A DNA stretch of 64,000 nucleotides, from contig NZ_JAJUXG010000001.1 in the NCBI RefSeq assembly GCF_021390535.1, positions 62,001 through 126,000 of the forward strand, in the 5' to 3' direction. Below the pieces are notes generated by a model. That model worked only from the letters and a program-made list of their open reading frames with translations, was not told the origin of the DNA and made no database searches. The position numbers and the translations under genes were made by a program. Shown piece after piece: positions 1 to 8,556 of the stretch. Position 1 is the first letter of the stretch. Each line of letters starts with the position of its first letter. The DNA is from Dyadobacter sp. CY312. Its GTDB lineage: Bacteria; Bacteroidota; Bacteroidia; Cytophagales; Spirosomataceae.

Positions 1-682
1 TGAATTCCGTTTCTCTATATATCGTTTTCAACTCCCAGTATTCTTCCGGAACGAATGCATTGATCTCCTTCTGTCGTGCAACGATCAGTGCCAGGGTAGG
101 AGTCTGCACCCTGCCGATCGACAGGACTACCTTTCCCTGTCCAAACTTTTTTGTAAATAATCTGGTCGCGTTCATTCCCAGGAGCCAGTCGCCAATGGCG
201 CGGGCACTGCCGGCAGCGTATAGGTTGTCGTATTGAGCGCTTTCTTTAAGTTTATCAAAACCTTCCTTAATGGCATGCTCAGTAAGGGACGAAATCCAGA
301 GCCTTTTGATGGGAACGGCACATTTAGCCTTTAAAAGAACCCAGCGCTGGATCAGCTCACCTTCCTGGCCCGCGTCACCGCAATTGATCACTTCCTCTGA
401 ATGCTGAACGAGATTTTCGATCACACCAAACTGTTTAAGAGCTCCGGCATTATCGATCAGCTTGATCCCAAAGCTGGATGGGATCATTGGGAGATCTTCA
501 AGCCGCCAGGATTTCCAGCGTTCGGTGTAGTCGTGGGGTTCTTTAAGCGTGCAAAAGTGTCCGAATGTCCAGGTTACCTGGTATCCATTTCCTTCGTAAT
601 AGCCGTCCCTGCGTTGGTTTGCACCCAAAACGGCAGCTATGTCTTTTGCAACACTTGGTTTTTCAGCAATACAAACTTTCAT
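1..682 (-). CDS. topB: DNA topoisomerase III, N-terminal part (3' end outside window)
   Basis: Type IA topoisomerase, which passes single DNA strands through a transient break and resolves replication and recombination intermediates. Reverse-strand translation from the ATG at 680-682 begins MKVCIAEKPSVAKDIAAVLG, the Toprim-domain start typical of TopB. NCGDAGQEGELIQRW follows (acidic Toprim motif), then SARAIGDWLLGMNATRLF and the stretch SIGRVQTPTLALIV near the catalytic region. The frame stays open to base 1, so only about 227 residues are visible and the active-site tyrosine lies outside. The start is fixed by the conserved IAEKPSVA motif directly after the ATG. In Bacteroidota such TopB copies are often chromosomal accessory enzymes; nothing here links it to a mobile element. 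Confidence 0.93.
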   Translation of the reverse strand, partial: MKVCIAEKPSVAKDIAAVLGANQRRDGYYEGNGYQVTWTFGHFCTLKEPHDYTERWKSWRLEDLPMIPSSFGIKLIDNAGALKQFGVIENLVQHSEEVINCGDAGQEGELIQRWVLLKAKCAVPIKRLWISSLTEHAIKEGFDKLKESAQYDNLYAAGSARAIGDWLLGMNATRLFTKKFGQGKVVLSIGRVQTPTLALIVARQKEINAFVPEEYWELKTIYRETEF

Positions 683-940
683 ACTCGGGCCTGCGAACCA
701 ATTTGAAGTGGTTCAAATCAAAAATAATTACAAGGCAAAGTTTGTCATTTTTCCTGATATCGCAGCCGTAACTTTAACAGAAGTCCGGTCCCGAATGTTA
801 GTAAAAACAAACATTCCTGTTTCAGGCAGCCTAAAAAACGGGTATCGAAAAAAAAAAATTAATTTTTTTTAAATTTTTTTATCTGTCATGATGCTCAGCC
901 TAAGCAAATTGGGCAAAAAAGGCTATTGGTAAAGTCCATT

Positions 941-968
941 CCAAATAATATTTGGTTTTGAGAACCAA
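941..968. repeat. Overlapping inverted repeats
   Basis: CCAAATA-A-TATTTGG (941-955) is a perfect palindrome with a one-base centre. Its right arm overlaps a second inverted repeat, TTGGTT (952-957) with AACCAA (963-968). Only one hairpin could form at a time. This could be a protein-binding site or an RNA structure; its function is unknown. Confidence 0.45.
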
Positions 969-1176
969 GTAACGCATAATTGGCGTGCGGCTACATGAAG
1001 TGAGATAGAAGCAAAATCATGGGTGACATATTGCAAAATTTTCCAACGGACAAATATCGGGAAACACATAAGATTTCAAATTGAAATATTTGAATAGTAC
1101 TATTTATTATTGCTTGTTTTGGTTAAAATGGCGCATTCATATCGGAATATTATTCTGTAATTACTTGTGTGATGTG

Positions 1177-1205
1177 TTTGAAATCAGAATAATGTATTAC
1201 CTTTG
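1177..1205 (+). promoter_or_regulatory. Bacteroidota-type promoter
   Basis: TTTG (1177-1180), a 17-bp spacer, then TACCTTTG (1198-1205). This matches the TTTG / TAnnTTTG pattern of the primary sigma factor in this phylum. It lies about 50 bp upstream of the ATG at 1255, giving a short 5' UTR. Confidence 0.75.
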
Positions 1206-1254
1206 TATCACAATTAGAAAGAACAATACGAAAGACACATAAATAAGAAGAACA

Positions 1255-1518
1255 ATGAAAAATGCAAAAAACATGATAGCTGCTGCCATGATGGTATTGA
1301 CTATCGCTACTTACGCTAACGCAAATACAACCATAAATACATCTGTTGAGGAAAAGGGAAAGGTATCAGTTCTTACCAACACGTTGCCAGCAACGCTTCC
1401 GGTATTGGAAACTCCTGCTCCTCAGGTTGTAAAGTCATCAAATGACACCAACAAACAAAATGCAGTACAAAAAGCAGCTATCGTAGAACTTCAGCTAAAA
1501 AGTCAGTCTGCGAAGTAA
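1255..1518 (+). CDS. Small secreted protein of unknown function
   Basis: An 87-residue protein with a clear Sec signal peptide: a KNAKN positive end, a hydrophobic stretch AAAMMVLTIA and probable cleavage after ANA near residue 23. The mature part is about 64 residues, rich in Thr, Val, Asn and Lys, has no cysteine, and shows no domain I recognise. It has its own consensus promoter and a terminator 50 bp downstream, so it is a single-gene unit, probably well expressed. Small periplasmic proteins of this style are common in Cytophagales. I cannot assign a role. Confidence 0.7.
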   Translation: MKNAKNMIAAAMMVLTIATYANANTTINTSVEEKGKVSVLTNTLPATLPVLETPAPQVVKSSNDTNKQNAVQKAAIVELQLKSQSAK

Positions 1519-1570
1519 GAAAATATAACCTTGGTTTAGCAAGGTTTTGGATTGAGAATGAGATTGTTTA

Positions 1571-1601
1571 AAAAGGGTGGATTTATATCTACCCTTTTTT
1601 T
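1571..1601. terminator. Bidirectional intrinsic terminator
   Basis: The stem AAAGGGTnGAT / ATCTACCCTTT (one G-T pair) around a short loop is followed by a T run. It sits between the convergent genes at 1255 and 1606; the A run on the left also suits the minus-strand gene. Confidence 0.75.
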
Positions 1602-1605
1602 GTAC

Positions 1606-2493
1606 CTAAATGGCTTTCACCGAAGCCAGATTTCTTGTTTTGAGCCTCTCGTAAGTGCTCATTAATATTTGGTAATCGTCTATCACCCAGTTGCCTGTCG
1701 CATCTCCTTTATAACTTGTGGTCATCAGAAAATCTTCAAGGATAGCATACGCCAGCAGCGCTTCCTGCCGGGAGTGAAAGCTATTGACCCAGGTTTCCGG
1801 AATTTGTTCACGGTCAATTAATCCAATCCCACTTCTGTAAATCCTGATTATACCCTTTGAAAATTCCCAGGAAATAAGCTGCTGCTTACGTGTTTCCGCA
1901 GCTTTCAGCAGATATGCACTGTGGAGCAGGTAACCACGCAACCTCGCAAGTACCTCCTGTTTGTTTTCTGATTTATCGGGTCTGATCCGCCATTCGTTAT
2001 TGGCCGCATAAAACGGATCCTCCTTATATCGATTCAGGCTTTTCCCAAAGCCGGCATAAGCCATGGCCTCATTTCGGTGATCAGTCAGTGTCATCAGCCT
2101 CAATCCGTTTGCTTCACTACCAAATAACGTGCTGAATTTAATTGATCCATCTTTTTTCAAAAGTGTAATTGAGCTGTCGCTTGCTGCGTACTTCCAGTTT
2201 CCGGTTACGTACTTGCCATCGGTATCAAACTCAGTAAAGGTACTGTCGGGGAAGAATGAAATTATTGCTGCGGTCTGAGGCTGGCTTGTTTGGGGCTTAG
2301 GTAACGTATCCTGTGAATTGCCAGCCGATGGTATCTCAGGAAGTTCTGTCAGCCGCCAGGTGCCATCAGGACTTACATTAATTACTCTTGCTGCTCTTTT
2401 TTCCAGAGGAATTATACCTTCATTGCGTCTGATGATTCCGCAGCGATCCAGCAAAACCAGGATGAATAAGAATATGAGTTTAATGTAGGTCAT
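1606..2493 (-). CDS. Secreted lipocalin-like hypothetical protein
   Basis: A 295-residue protein with an N-terminal hydrophobic segment (IKLIFLFILVLL) that probably directs export. A cysteine follows (LLDRC), but the residues before it are not a standard lipobox, so lipidation is doubtful. Residues about 43-140 read GTWRLTELPE ... SFFPDSTFTEFDTDGKYVTGNW, the pattern of small lipocalin-like domains in Bacteroidota. The C-terminal half is helical and not recognisable. It is convergent with the small gene at 1255 and divergent from the TPR gene at 2748. The function is unknown. Confidence 0.6.
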   Translation of the reverse strand: MTYIKLIFLFILVLLDRCGIIRRNEGIIPLEKRAARVINVSPDGTWRLTELPEIPSAGNSQDTLPKPQTSQPQTAAIISFFPDSTFTEFDTDGKYVTGNWKYAASDSSITLLKKDGSIKFSTLFGSEANGLRLMTLTDHRNEAMAYAGFGKSLNRYKEDPFYAANNEWRIRPDKSENKQEVLARLRGYLLHSAYLLKAAETRKQQLISWEFSKGIIRIYRSGIGLIDREQIPETWVNSFHSRQEALLAYAILEDFLMTTSYKGDATGNWVIDDYQILMSTYERLKTRNLASVKAI

Positions 2494-2747
2494 GTTTGAG
2501 GACGATTAGAAAGACTGTCATCACATTATTCAATTGTTGTATTTAAAGTAAGTGAGAAAAGTGCCAATAATCCAAATGCCAATCTGAGTGTTTATTGAAA
2601 GAACGGTGAGTGAGGGAAATCAATTATTTTGTAAAACGTCTGTTTTTTAGTCAGAATCGCTAATTTAGAAGCACATTTGACGGGTAGTTATAGCCTGGAC
2701 TCCAAAATGTGCTTGATTGGTGACGTTATTACAACTTCTTACATACA

Positions 2748-4463
2748 ATGAAATACCTACCTTTTTCCTTCACACTTCTAACGGTTTTAACGAGCGCATT
2801 TGTGTTCCGTGTTGATTTTGGTAAAAAACTTTCGCCTGAAATCACAGAAAGCATCACCATGTGCGGACCTGTGTCGACTGGCGATATAAGAACCGGCGCA
2901 AATGGGAAATTTGTTGTAGCTCTTCCAGGCTGGGGTAGTTACAATTACCCGGTTTCCACTACCAGTGACAGCGCGCAATACTACTTTAACCAGGGACTGA
3001 GTATGTATTACAGTTACCACATGAAAGAGGCAACGGCCTCATTTCGGGAGGCATCTCGCTTTGATCCGGGCTGTGCCATGGCTTATTGGGGAGAAGCACT
3101 TACCATGGGACCGTATTACAATGCCGCTCACACTTATGCAAAACCAGAACGTATATCGGAGGTTTTAGCTTTGATGAATCAGAATATGAGCCGGGGCAGT
3201 GCAAAGGAAATGAGCCTGATCAAGGCAATGAATGTACGGTATGATCCTGCAAAGGGTGGAAATGCGGTTAAAACTTCCGACGCTGCCTATGCGGATGAAT
3301 TGAAAATGTTAATAGCCGCTTTTCCGGAAGATCAGGATATTGCAGTGCTTTATGTAGATGCTATCATGCTGATGCATGCGTGGGATTTTTGGGATCAGGA
3401 AGGAAATGCAAAAGCTTGGACGCCGGAAGCGGTGCGAATTTGTGAGAAAGTACTGAAACAAAATCCGGAACATCCCGCCGCCCTGCATTACCACATTCAC
3501 CTAACTGAGGCATCGCGACACCCGGAAGTAGCCCTGGCCAATGCGGATGCGCTCAAAAAGTTGTTGCCCGGTGTTGCACACATGGTGCACATGGCCAGCC
3601 ACGAGTACCAGCGAAACGGACTGTATGCAAGTGGGGTAGAAGTGAATGATCTGGCGGACGATAATTTGCTTAGCTATGATTCACTAGCTCCCAATCTTGT
3701 ACTTAATAAACATTCCCCACATTACTTTGCGGTACAGACCTATTGTGCCCTAAGTGGCGGTATGTATGAAAAAGGTATGGCAAGTGCTTTGCGTTGCAGA
3801 AAGAGTGTGTCGCCGACTGCAACAACTACTTACGACCAATACTTGTATATGATGCCGGAGCTGACAATGGTTCGTCTCGGCAAATGGAAAGAGATACTAA
3901 ATCAGACGGAGCTGCCGGATAAAACATGGTCATACGCCCAATTGATCCGTCATTTTTCTGCCGGAATGGCCTATGTTAACACAGGAAATTCTGACTCTGC
4001 TTCGTGGCATTTGTCCCAACTGAGAGAAAAGATGAAAGATCCAGTTCTTAAAAACAGACGGATACCGTTCAATTCCCCATCTCAAATTGCTCCCGTAGCA
4101 GAGCAGATACTGCATGCGGCTATACTTTTTGACGATAAAAATTATGATGGGTCCATTGCAGCGTTGCAACTGGCAATTGCTGCCGAAGACAAACTGATTT
4201 ACACCGAACCAAATGACTGGCCTATCCCTGCCCGTCAGTTCTTGGGCACGTATTTGATGAAGATGAAAAAGTTTGCTGCCGCAGAAAACATTTACCGGCA
4301 AGATCTGACCGTTAATCCCGGTAATGGCTGGTCAAACCTTGGCTTGTACAGCAGTCTGTTGGCTCAGAACAAGAAAAAAGGACTTGATACATACAAAAAT
4401 GCCTATGTTAAGGCATTTTCTCACGCCGACGAAATGCCCGAAGTATCAGCATATCTTCGTTAA
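2748..4463 (+). CDS. Exported tetratricopeptide repeat protein
   Basis: 571 residues with an N-terminal hydrophobic export signal (YLPFSFTLLTVLTSAFVF). Several TPR units are visible: one at about residues 83-120 with YYFNQGLSMYYSYHMKEATASFREASRFDPGCAMAYWG in substance, one near 225-260 (KVLKQNPEHPAALHYHIHLTEAS) and one near the C-terminus (FAAAENIYRQDLTVNPGNGWSNLG). Histidine-rich patches (HYHIHLTEAS, HMVHMASHEY) recur in this family of large exported TPR proteins. TPRs normally hold protein partners; none is evident from the neighbours. It is a single gene ending close to the convergent beta-lactamase. Confidence 0.75.
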   Translation: MKYLPFSFTLLTVLTSAFVFRVDFGKKLSPEITESITMCGPVSTGDIRTGANGKFVVALPGWGSYNYPVSTTSDSAQYYFNQGLSMYYSYHMKEATASFREASRFDPGCAMAYWGEALTMGPYYNAAHTYAKPERISEVLALMNQNMSRGSAKEMSLIKAMNVRYDPAKGGNAVKTSDAAYADELKMLIAAFPEDQDIAVLYVDAIMLMHAWDFWDQEGNAKAWTPEAVRICEKVLKQNPEHPAALHYHIHLTEASRHPEVALANADALKKLLPGVAHMVHMASHEYQRNGLYASGVEVNDLADDNLLSYDSLAPNLVLNKHSPHYFAVQTYCALSGGMYEKGMASALRCRKSVSPTATTTYDQYLYMMPELTMVRLGKWKEILNQTELPDKTWSYAQLIRHFSAGMAYVNTGNSDSASWHLSQLREKMKDPVLKNRRIPFNSPSQIAPVAEQILHAAILFDDKNYDGSIAALQLAIAAEDKLIYTEPNDWPIPARQFLGTYLMKMKKFAAAENIYRQDLTVNPGNGWSNLGLYSSLLAQNKKKGLDTYKNAYVKAFSHADEMPEVSAYLR

Positions 4464-4472
4464 AGGCTTGTG

Positions 4473-5273
4473 TTATTTTTTTAAAGCTCCCAACTGACGT
4501 AACACATTTTTGGTGATATCTTTCCGGCAAGGACCAAAATTTTTGTTAGTTGTACTGCGTGGCTTGGTTAAGCGGGTAGTAAAAAAATACAGGTTCTGTT
4601 TGCTTTCGAGGTAACCAACCCACCAACCGATGTCTTTACCGTCCAGCCGTGTCCATCCGGTTTTAGACCGGATCACAGAGTCTGAATTTTGTTCGGTAAT
4701 CATCACTTTTTTAAGTATCTCAAGATTACGCCTGGAAAAAGGGAGTTTGTTCTCATGAAGTTTGATCAAAAACTCAACCTGATTTTTTGGAGAGATGGTC
4801 ATTGGGCCGAAATTCCAGAAATCGTCTCCATGTTCTGAAAAATCTTTATTTCCATAATCTGCCAGTTTGAGGTAATGCAGATATTGCTCTCTTTTAATCC
4901 TTTTGGCAATTTCTATAAAGGCCCAGCCGGCTGAAACTTCGAAAGCTTCTTTTACCGAAATGTCCTTGTAAATATCGGGACGGTAACCGTAAAGTGTTGT
5001 ATCAGTAGACCCCGGCCATTTGATAACCTCGTTTTCATCTTCAATTACTCCGGTTTCCAAGGCAATCAGCAGATTTATAATTTTGAAAGTCGAGGCAGGT
5101 TGCATTTCCCTGGCGCTGTCCTTTTCATCACTTGTAATCCACTTTTTCTGACTGTAATCGTATATGGTGATGCTGCCTTCCAGTCCGCAATCAGTGAAAG
5201 GTTTGATGAGATCAATTTGTGCATTTGCGATTTGCGAAATTAAAAACGAGATGATTAGTAGCCTGAGGCGCAT
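4473..5273 (-). CDS. Class D (OXA-type) beta-lactamase
   Basis: Periplasmic serine beta-lactamase that hydrolyses penicillin-type antibiotics through an acyl-enzyme. It has a signal peptide ending ANA (about residue 18). Family motifs in order: S61-T-F-K64 (nucleophile and the lysine that is carbamylated in this class), Y140-G-N142, W153 in DDFWNFGP (the tryptophan that holds the carbamylated lysine), and K204-T-G206. The usual S-x-V motif reads S114-A-G116, so the valine that packs on the carbamylated lysine is replaced by glycine. The length of 266 matches the family. It is not next to the blaI/blaR1-like pair at 10.8 kb. A class D-like protein with reduced activity is possible. Confidence 0.88.
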   Translation of the reverse strand: MRLRLLIISFLISQIANAQIDLIKPFTDCGLEGSITIYDYSQKKWITSDEKDSAREMQPASTFKIINLLIALETGVIEDENEVIKWPGSTDTTLYGYRPDIYKDISVKEAFEVSAGWAFIEIAKRIKREQYLHYLKLADYGNKDFSEHGDDFWNFGPMTISPKNQVEFLIKLHENKLPFSRRNLEILKKVMITEQNSDSVIRSKTGWTRLDGKDIGWWVGYLESKQNLYFFTTRLTKPRSTTNKNFGPCRKDITKNVLRQLGALKK

Positions 5274-5300
5274 ATGTTATGTAGTACTTAGTTTTGTTAG

Positions 5301-6002
5301 CTATAAGCTACTGGCGTATTCAAGAGCAGCAGAGATCTCTTTCAAATCTTCAAACTCCGTTTTGTTATCTTTGAAGTACTGATTAATGGCCTTTTTGTGT
5401 TTAGGAAATACCTTTAAAATACTTCCTTTATTGGCTAGATGTAAATCCTGGTTTTTGTCTATGAAGAAATAAACAGCTCTCTTTTTTATCAATACTTTAT
5501 CGTTACCTTCCAGGGCCTGCTGCATCCCCGAGCTATTGGTAAAAGAAGAATAAGTGGAGATGGCTGAGGTGGAAGTATATTGGTTATAAGCGGAATGCCG
5601 TTCACTGCCAATTTGGGCAATAAACTGTTTCTCGGCGAGTCCAACGTCTCCAAAATCTGCTATTTTTCTTACATGCCCGTGTTTTTCGGAGTAGAAAAAA
5701 GTGTCCGCGGCAATTGTAATCTTGCTGATGAAGTTTTTGTCAGTCAGTATCATTGTATCCTTTTTCGCGTCGACAAACTGCACTTCTCCGTGAGGGAGAC
5801 TGTAATTGAGCTTGGCGTTAACCACGCGCCCGTTTCGGAAAAATACCTTTCCGTCCTTAAAACTTTCATATTGAAATCGGTCGGTAAAGGGCATCAGTTT
5901 AGTAATGTCAGAACCATTTTTTACCCTCACCACGTCGTTGGAAACCTGCGCTTGTACGCAAATCTGAACGGCAAAGCTGAGCAGGAACAGGAGATGTCTC
6001 AT
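5301..6002 (-). CDS. Secreted hypothetical protein, paralogue A of a tandem pair
   Basis: About 233 residues from the ATG at 6000-6002. This start is preferred over an upstream ATG at 6060-6062 because it puts a signal peptide (MRHLLFLLSFAVQICVQAQ) at the N-terminus. The mature protein shares long identical stretches with the gene directly upstream (6069-6773): VKNGSD-TK, VYFRNGR-VNAKLNYS, HGHVRK and KVFPKHKKAINQYFKDNK-like segments. It is beta-rich and has no domain I recognise. The pair forms an operon with a gap of 66 bp. A GWxxY-type surface role is only speculation. This is the downstream copy. Confidence 0.7.
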   Translation of the reverse strand: MRHLLFLLSFAVQICVQAQVSNDVVRVKNGSDITKLMPFTDRFQYESFKDGKVFFRNGRVVNAKLNYSLPHGEVQFVDAKKDTMILTDKNFISKITIAADTFFYSEKHGHVRKIADFGDVGLAEKQFIAQIGSERHSAYNQYTSTSAISTYSSFTNSSGMQQALEGNDKVLIKKRAVYFFIDKNQDLHLANKGSILKVFPKHKKAINQYFKDNKTEFEDLKEISAALEYASSL

Positions 6003-6068
6003 GGTTTTAAAACGGTGTGGAGATGTAAATTTTTTAGATGATATTGATTTCAAAGAATTCATTAATAG

Positions 6069-6773
6069 CTATAAACGGCTTGCAAATTCCAACGCTTTTG
6101 TGATCTCGTTTGGGTCGTAGAACTCAACTTTGTTAGTTTTGAAATACTCGTTAATGGTCTTTTTATGTCTCGGATATATTTTCAATAAATTACCTTTCGT
6201 TGCTGTATAAATGTCTCTATTTTTGTCGAGAAAGAAATAAACCGAACGTCTCTTTAAAAGTAACTTGTCGCTTCCGCCCTCATAGTCCTGCTGGCCGGCA
6301 TTGTTGGTTAGCGTTGAATAGGTTGATATGGCAGTAGTGGCACTGAACTGGTTGTAAGCGGCATTGCGCTCTGTCCCCACCTTGCCAATTATTTGCTTTT
6401 CCGCAAGAGAAACCTGCTTAAAGGAAGCAACTTTTCTCACATGACCATGCTGTTGATAATAGAAGAATGTGTCAGCATCGATGGTTATTCGATCCATAAA
6501 ATTTTTGTCATTCAGAATGAGTGTGTCATTTTTAGGGTCGATGAATTGAATTTCACCGTGAGGTATACTGTAATTTAACTTCGCGTTAACAATGCGACCG
6601 TTCCGGAAGTAAACCTTCCCTTCTTTGAAAGTATCATAGCGGAATCTTTCGGCGTAGGGCAGCGCCTTGGTAACATCAGAACCATTTTTAACTTTCATAT
6701 GGTCACTAACGTTTTGCGCGTTCACAAATAGTGGGAAAACGATACAAAAATAGAGTACAATGTTACGTCTCAT
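6069..6773 (-). CDS. Secreted hypothetical protein, paralogue B of a tandem pair
   Basis: 234 residues with signal peptide MRRNIVLYFCIVFPLFVNAQ. It is collinear with the neighbour at 5301 over its whole length, including RVKNGSD/MKVKNGSD near the mature N-terminus, VYFRNGRIVNAKLNYS, DTFFYYQQHGHVRK, a Ser/Thr-rich central piece (TTAISTYSTLTNN) and the C-terminal EITKALEFASRL. The relation implies tandem gene duplication and kept function. No catalytic motif or known domain is visible. It is the first gene of the pair; transcription would start in the 6774-6918 gap. Confidence 0.7.
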   Translation of the reverse strand: MRRNIVLYFCIVFPLFVNAQNVSDHMKVKNGSDVTKALPYAERFRYDTFKEGKVYFRNGRIVNAKLNYSIPHGEIQFIDPKNDTLILNDKNFMDRITIDADTFFYYQQHGHVRKVASFKQVSLAEKQIIGKVGTERNAAYNQFSATTAISTYSTLTNNAGQQDYEGGSDKLLLKRRSVYFFLDKNRDIYTATKGNLLKIYPRHKKTINEYFKTNKVEFYDPNEITKALEFASRL

Positions 6774-6918
6774 TAGATCAGCGTTAGATATGTTTGGCAG
6801 AACCTGGAACGACCTGGTGCCTGACTTTCAAATTGCATATAATCCTAATAGTAAAAGTCAATCCTAATATACTCTTTTTCGACCTTAAATCTGATCACGG
6901 GCTTTAAATCAACTATAA

Positions 6919-7815
6919 TTAACTCATCTCTTTTTCAAATATTTTCTGAATCTGTTCTATTTCATTTGCATAAATGGTGCGCTTTCTTGTACCGAAATAG
7001 AGGGTGTTTTCGATCACATTATAACCTTCCCAAATGATCTTCACATTTCCCGAATCCAGTTCCTTTTTGGAAAGAAAATCAGGAACGACCGCGATTCCTT
7101 CTCCTGCGCTGAGGCAACGAATGATAGAACTCATATTCGGAACGATGTAGTTTGGTTTGAAATCGGGACGTTTATTGAAGTTCTGATGCCAAAATCGCCG
7201 CAGGTGCTCCATATCTCCGGTGGTTCCATACCATATCTGTTCTTTGAGCCAGTGCTGAATTTCGTTCAGGTCCCGCGATTTTAGATGCGTTTCCAATTCC
7301 GCAGTATCCGTTTTCGCACCGGCTATGACCACAATACGCTCTTTAAAAAACGGCTTGTAAAGCAGCGTTTTGTAATCGCCTTTGTGTGGCGTAATGATCA
7401 GGTCCAGAATGCCGTTGTCAAGATCTTTCAGCATCTCAGGATAATCGCCAAACTTAATGATCACGTTAAACGGGAGGGTTGGCAAGTATTGTTCCAGCGT
7501 GAACTGAAACGTTTCAAAACACATGCCGATACTGATGGTCGGCTTTTCCTTATCTGTACTCTTGTGAAAGTGCTGTTCGGCATCCTCCAATTTGCATATC
7601 GCCTCCTGTATGTAATTGTACAGGATTTTGCCGCGTTCCGTCGAAACCATTTTACGCGATGTCCGGTCAAAAAGCTTGTATCCAACGTGCGCTTCCAATG
7701 AGCTGAGGTGAAGGCTTACACCCGGCTGCGATATGAACAATGTTTCCGCCGCACCGGTGAGTGTGCCGGTTTCATATATCGCCTTAAATGTCCTGAACCA
7801 TTCCAGATTAACCAT
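6919..7815 (-). CDS. LysR-family transcriptional regulator
   Basis: 298 residues, the usual LysR length. The N-terminal winged helix-turn-helix is clear: LEWFRTFKAIYETGTLTGAAETLFISQPGVSLHLSSLEAHVG, then LFDRTSRKMVSTERG. The rest is the periplasmic-binding-protein-like effector domain (CFETFQFTLEQYLPTLP; AGEGIAVVPDFL near the end). It is divergent from the quinone reductase/monooxygenase pair at 7918, with a palindrome between them, so it probably controls that pair in response to a quinone or electrophile (inference by LysR gene arrangement). The ATG at 7813-7815 starts directly before the HTH. Confidence 0.92.
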   Translation of the reverse strand: MVNLEWFRTFKAIYETGTLTGAAETLFISQPGVSLHLSSLEAHVGYKLFDRTSRKMVSTERGKILYNYIQEAICKLEDAEQHFHKSTDKEKPTISIGMCFETFQFTLEQYLPTLPFNVIIKFGDYPEMLKDLDNGILDLIITPHKGDYKTLLYKPFFKERIVVIAGAKTDTAELETHLKSRDLNEIQHWLKEQIWYGTTGDMEHLRRFWHQNFNKRPDFKPNYIVPNMSSIIRCLSAGEGIAVVPDFLSKKELDSGNVKIIWEGYNVIENTLYFGTRKRTIYANEIEQIQKIFEKEMS

Positions 7816-7823
7816 TTCTTATC

Positions 7824-7856
7824 TATCATAATTATGATACAAAGTTATGATTTAAC
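7824..7856. promoter_or_regulatory. Candidate LysR operator
   Basis: TATCATAATTATGATA (7824-7839) is a perfect 16-bp palindrome with T-N11-A spacing, the usual LysR site form. GTTA-TGATT-TAAC (7844-7856) follows directly and repeats the ATGAT core. Both lie in the 102-bp gap between the divergent lysR and mdaB-like genes. Confidence 0.6.
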
Positions 7857-7917
7857 TTATTTTAATAATAGTACAACCTGTTCTAATTTTGCTGTCAGAA
7901 ATTTAAACAGTGAAGAA

Positions 7918-8556
7918 ATGGAAGTTAAAAAGATATTTGTAATCAATGGTGGTCAGATTTTTGGACATTCCGGAGGTCGATTTAATAAAACAATTGCTGA
8001 GACGACGATTGCGTTTTTTAACGAAACGGACGGGTTTGAAGTGAGGTCAACGGATATTAATCAGGATTATGACCCGGCGAAAGAAGTTGAGAATTATGTT
8101 TGGGCTGATGTAGTGATTTATCACACACCCATATGGTGGTTCCAGGTACCGCATGGTTTGAAAAAATACATTGACGTGGTATTTACAGAAGGTCATAGAA
8201 AGGGTATTTACAGAAGCGATGGCAGGAAAATGGATAATCCGAATGTCAATTATGGCACCGGTGGCTCGATGCATGGAAAGAAATATATGGTAACTTCTTC
8301 CTGGAATGCTCCGGCAACTGCTTTCACACTTCCGGGCGAATTTTTCAACGAAACGAGTGTAGACGAAGGTGTCTTGTTTGGGTTTCACAGGATGAACGCA
8401 TTCACAGGAATGACTCCGCTTGAAGGAATGCACTTTCATGATGTCGAAAAAAACGCCGATATTGAGACGGATCTAAAAAAGTATCTGAATCATTTAACTC
8501 AAACATTTATCCATAATTCCATCGAAGATGTCAGTTTATCTCACAGCTATAATTGA
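7918..8556 (+). CDS. mdaB: MdaB-like NAD(P)H:quinone oxidoreductase
   Basis: A flavodoxin-fold FAD enzyme that reduces quinones by two electrons, avoiding semiquinone radicals. The ATG at 7918 is chosen because it follows an AGTGAAGA ribosome site and puts KKIFVINGGQIFGHSGGRFN at the N-terminus; the longer frame would run into the lysR coding region. Other MdaB signatures: YHTPIWWFQVPHGLKKYIDVVF, the substrate-loop GTGGSMHGKKYM, TSSWNAP and FGFHRMNAFTGM. It is 212 residues, slightly longer than E. coli MdaB. The downstream ygiN-like start overlaps its end by 29 bp. E. coli also has mdaB next to ygiN, which supports a quinone redox role for the pair. Confidence 0.88.
   Translation: MEVKKIFVINGGQIFGHSGGRFNKTIAETTIAFFNETDGFEVRSTDINQDYDPAKEVENYVWADVVIYHTPIWWFQVPHGLKKYIDVVFTEGHRKGIYRSDGRKMDNPNVNYGTGGSMHGKKYMVTSSWNAPATAFTLPGEFFNETSVDEGVLFGFHRMNAFTGMTPLEGMHFHDVEKNADIETDLKKYLNHLTQTFIHNSIEDVSLSHSYN

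Larger units (their letters stand above)
683..1254. other. 572-bp intergenic region
   Basis: No convincing gene. It holds the divergent upstream regions of topB and of the small secreted protein, an A/T homopolymer-rich stretch near 850-885, a perfect palindrome at 941-955 and the promoter at 1177-1205. Short reading frames here have no ribosome site and overlap topB or low-complexity sequence. Confidence 0.7.

Noticed and set aside
639..872. Short plus-strand frames at 401-872
   Set aside because: They are antisense to topB or run into A/T homopolymers; no coding signal.
7708..7917. N-terminal extension of the quinone reductase frame
   Set aside because: It reads through the 5' end of the lysR gene and the palindrome; the MdaB N-terminus starts at 7918.
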